Below are positions 61,761-64,000 of a DNA stretch of 64,000 bases, one piece after another. The stretch is from the NCBI GenBank assembly GCA_964036275.1, contig CAXIWQ010000227.1, positions 57,155 to 121,154 of the forward strand, in the 5' to 3' direction. How positions within the stretch are numbered: position 1 is the first letter of the stretch; each line of letters starts with the position of its first letter. A program made the translations under genes and the position numbers. Source of the DNA: Litoditis marina. Taxonomy: Eukaryota; Nematoda; Chromadorea; Rhabditida; Rhabditidae. The notes under the pieces were generated by a model, which was not told the DNA's origin, did no database searches, and saw nothing but the letters and a program-made list of their open reading frames with translations.

Positions 61761-64000
61761 TCTGTTGCTTCCAAATACAAAAACATAATACAACTTTATA
61801 TTCTGTGGCGCACAGCCACAAAATACAAATTAACGCGGTTATTGATTCTTTGCCTTGCAGTTACAGAGAACATTTCATACGGCTATCAAATCTGTTGCTC
61901 CCAGCTACAAAAACCTAATACGACTTATATTCTGTGGCGCACAGCCACAAAAGACAAATTAACGCGGTTATTACCTCTTTGCCTTGCAGCTACAGAAAAA
62001 AAGTTTATACGGCTATCAAGTCTGTTGCTCCCAGCTACAAAAACCTAATACGACTTTATATTCTGTGGCGCACAGCCACAAAGACAAATTAACGCGGTTA
62101 TTGACTCTTTGCCGTGCAGCTACAGAAAAAAGTTTATATGGCTATCAAGTATGTTGCTCCAGCTAGAAAAACCCAATACAACTATCTATTCTGTGGCACA
62201 CAGCCACAAAATACGATATAACGCGGTTATCGACTCTTTGCCTTGCAGCTACAGAAAAAAGTTTATACGGCTATCAAGTCTGTTGCTCATGGCTACAAAA
62301 ACTAATACGACTTTATATCCTATGGCGCACAGCCACAAAAGACAAATTAACGCGGTTATTACCTCTTTGCCTTGCAGCTACAGAAAAAAGTTCATACGGC
62401 TATCAAGTCTGTTGCTCCAGCTACAAAAACCTGATACGACAATCTATTCTGTGGCGCACAGCCACAAAAGACAAATCAACGCGGTTGTTACCTCTTTGCC
62501 TTGCAGCTACAGAAAAAAGTTCATACGGCTATCAAGTCTGTTGCTCCCAGCTACAAAAACCTAATACGACTTTATGTTCTGTGGCTCACAGCCACAAAAG
62601 ACAAATTAACGCGGTTATTGACTCTTTGCCGTGCAGCTACAGGAAAAAGGTTATACGGCTATCAAATATGTTGCTCCCAGCTACAAAAACCTAATACGAC
62701 TATCTATTCTGTGGCGCACAGCCACAAAATACGAATTAACGCGGTTATCGACTCTTTGCCTTGCAGCTACAGAGAACAGTTCATACGGCTATCAAATCTG
62801 TTGCTCCCAGCTACAAAAACCTAATACGACAATCTATTCTGTGGCGCACAGCCACAAAATACGAATTATCGCGGTTATCGACTTGTTGGCTTGCAGCTAC
62901 AGAGAAAAGTTCATACGGCTATCAAGTCTGTTGCTCCCAGCTACAAAAACCTGATACGACAATCTATTCTGTGGCGCACAGCCACAAAAGACAAATTAAC
63001 GCGGTTATTACCTCTTTGCCTTGCAGCTACAGAAAAAAATTCATACGGCTATCAAGTCTGTTGCTCCCAGCTACGAAAACCTAATACGACTTTATATTCT
63101 GTGGCGCACAGCCACAAAAGACAAATTAACGCGGTTATTGACTCTTTGCCGTGCAGCTACAGGAAAAAGGTTATACGGCTATCAAGTATGTTGCTCCCAG
63201 CTAAAAAAACCTAATACGACTATCTATTCTGTGGCGCACAGCCACAAAATACGAATTAACGCGGTTATCGACTCTTTGCCTTGCAGCTACAGAGAACAGT
63301 TCATACGGCTATCAAGTCTGTTGCTCCCAGCTACAAAAACCTAATACGACTATATATTCTGTGGCGCACAGCCACAAAAAACGAATTAACGCGGTTATTG
63401 ACTCTTTGCCTTGCAGCTACAGAAAAAAAATCATACGGCTATCAAGTCTGTTGCTCCCAGCTACAAAAACCTGATACGACAATCTATTCTGTGGCGCACA
63501 GCCACAAAAGACAAATTAACGCGGTTATTACCTCTTTGCCTTGCAGTTACAGAGAATATTTCATACGGCTATCAAATCTGTTGCTCCCAGCTACAAAAAC
63601 CTAATACGACAATCTATTCTGTGGCGCACAGCCACAAAGACGAATTAACACGGTTATTGACATTTTGACTTGCAGCTACAAAAAAAAAATCATACGGCTA
63701 TCAAGTCTGTTGCTCCCAGCTACAAAAACCTAATACGACTATATATTCTGTGGCGCACAGCCACAAAAGACGAATTAACGCGGTTATTGACTCTTTGCCT
63801 CGCAGTTACAGAGATATTTTATCAAATCTGTTGCTCCCAGCAACAAAAACCTGATACGACAATCTATTCTGTGGCGCACAGCCACAAAAGACAAATTAAC
63901 GCGGTTATTACCTCTTTGCCTTGCAGCTACAGAAAAAAGTTCATACGGCTATCAAGTCTGTTGCTCCCAGCTACGAAAACCTAATACGACTTTATATTCT
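61760..64000 (+). repeat. terminal satellite stretch related to 55000-56650
   Basis: The subtype series from about 62500 to 63360 matches 55750-56610 at +6,750. A cluster of five one-base losses lies at 61920-62420. A monomer at about 63811-63830 has lost ~9 bp (GAGATATTTTATCAAATC in place of the usual GAGAATATTTCATACGGC..). The array is cut by the window end. No gene is present. Confidence 0.8.

Larger units (their letters stand above)
53880..64000 (+). repeat. 130-bp satellite array, right block (~78 monomers)
   Basis: The same 130-bp monomer in the same orientation resumes at 53880, in phase with the point where it stopped at 51960, and continues to the right window edge where it is cut. 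The first ~1.1 kb carries the variants of the diverged domain left of the island (GCCGTAAAGC, GCAACTACAGAG, the G-deleted ACGCGTTATT). From about 54995 the monomers resemble those at 1-11000 (TTGCTCATGGCTAC, TTGACATTTTGACTTGC). No gene lies inside it. Confidence 0.98.

Noticed and set aside
1..64000. Telomeric repeats or tRNA/rRNA genes embedded in the array
   Set aside because: No TTAGG/TTAGGG-type runs, no tRNA A/B-box cloverleaf and no rRNA-like segments were seen; every stretch is accounted for by satellite or the island.

Overview
This window is essentially one long eukaryotic satellite-DNA field. I see no protein gene, no RNA gene, and no bacterial or viral gene. About 62 kb (1-51960 and 53880-64000) is a head-to-tail array of a 130-bp monomer, roughly 475 copies, all in the same orientation. 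GC is about 41% by hand count on one monomer, and CpG is not visibly depleted. A single 1.9-kb non-satellite island (51961-53879) interrupts the array. Such an array points to centromeric, pericentromeric or other heterochromatin of a eukaryote. Retained CpG and the style of the island repeats make me favour an invertebrate animal, but I cannot name the organism.

The array is nested at three levels. (1) Each 130-bp monomer is itself three diverged copies (44 + 41 + 45 bp) of a ~43-bp ancestral unit; each copy starts CAGCYACA plus an A-tract and ends in a TATC..TCT-like core. (2) Monomers differ by diagnostic variants. (3) Blocks of 8, 14, 15, 16, 28 or 53 monomers are tandemly duplicated, often with almost no differences, as expected from recent unequal exchange.

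Layout: 1-4010, 16-mer (2,080 bp) repeat; 3716-5793, 8-mer; 5377-9022, two 1,823-bp copies (14-mer); 9316-23094, two 6,890-bp copies (53 monomers) that look identical where compared; 22743-31316, three copies with steps of 3,244 and 2,077 bp, the middle one truncated; 31317-32182, 3-mer pattern with a new variant family; 32183-36345, 15-mer (1,951 bp); 34603-41886, two 3,642-bp copies (28-mer); 42714-45830, 14-mer (~1,823 bp); 45831-51960, a more diverged, indel-rich domain; 51961-53879, the island; 53880-54994, continuation of the diverged domain; 54995-59170, 16-mer (2,081 bp); 58340-61760, 8- and 10-mer; 61760-64000, a further related stretch with clustered single-base deletions.

The island sits exactly in phase within a monomer and is flanked by a 4-bp direct repeat ATTC, so it looks like a transposon insertion. 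It holds a ~200-bp-arm foldback, a 115-128-bp minisatellite carrying seven TGACGTCA octamers, a 140-bp direct duplication, a (CCCA)6 microsatellite, subterminal inverted repeats and a 3' hairpin. It has no transposase, so if it is an element it is non-autonomous. Its ends share a split motif (GGCGCACAGC ... AAGACAAAT) with the satellite monomer, which hints at a shared origin.

The many overlapping open frames across the array are an arithmetic by-product: 130 = 1 mod 3, few stops per monomer, and no ATG start. They should not be annotated as genes.
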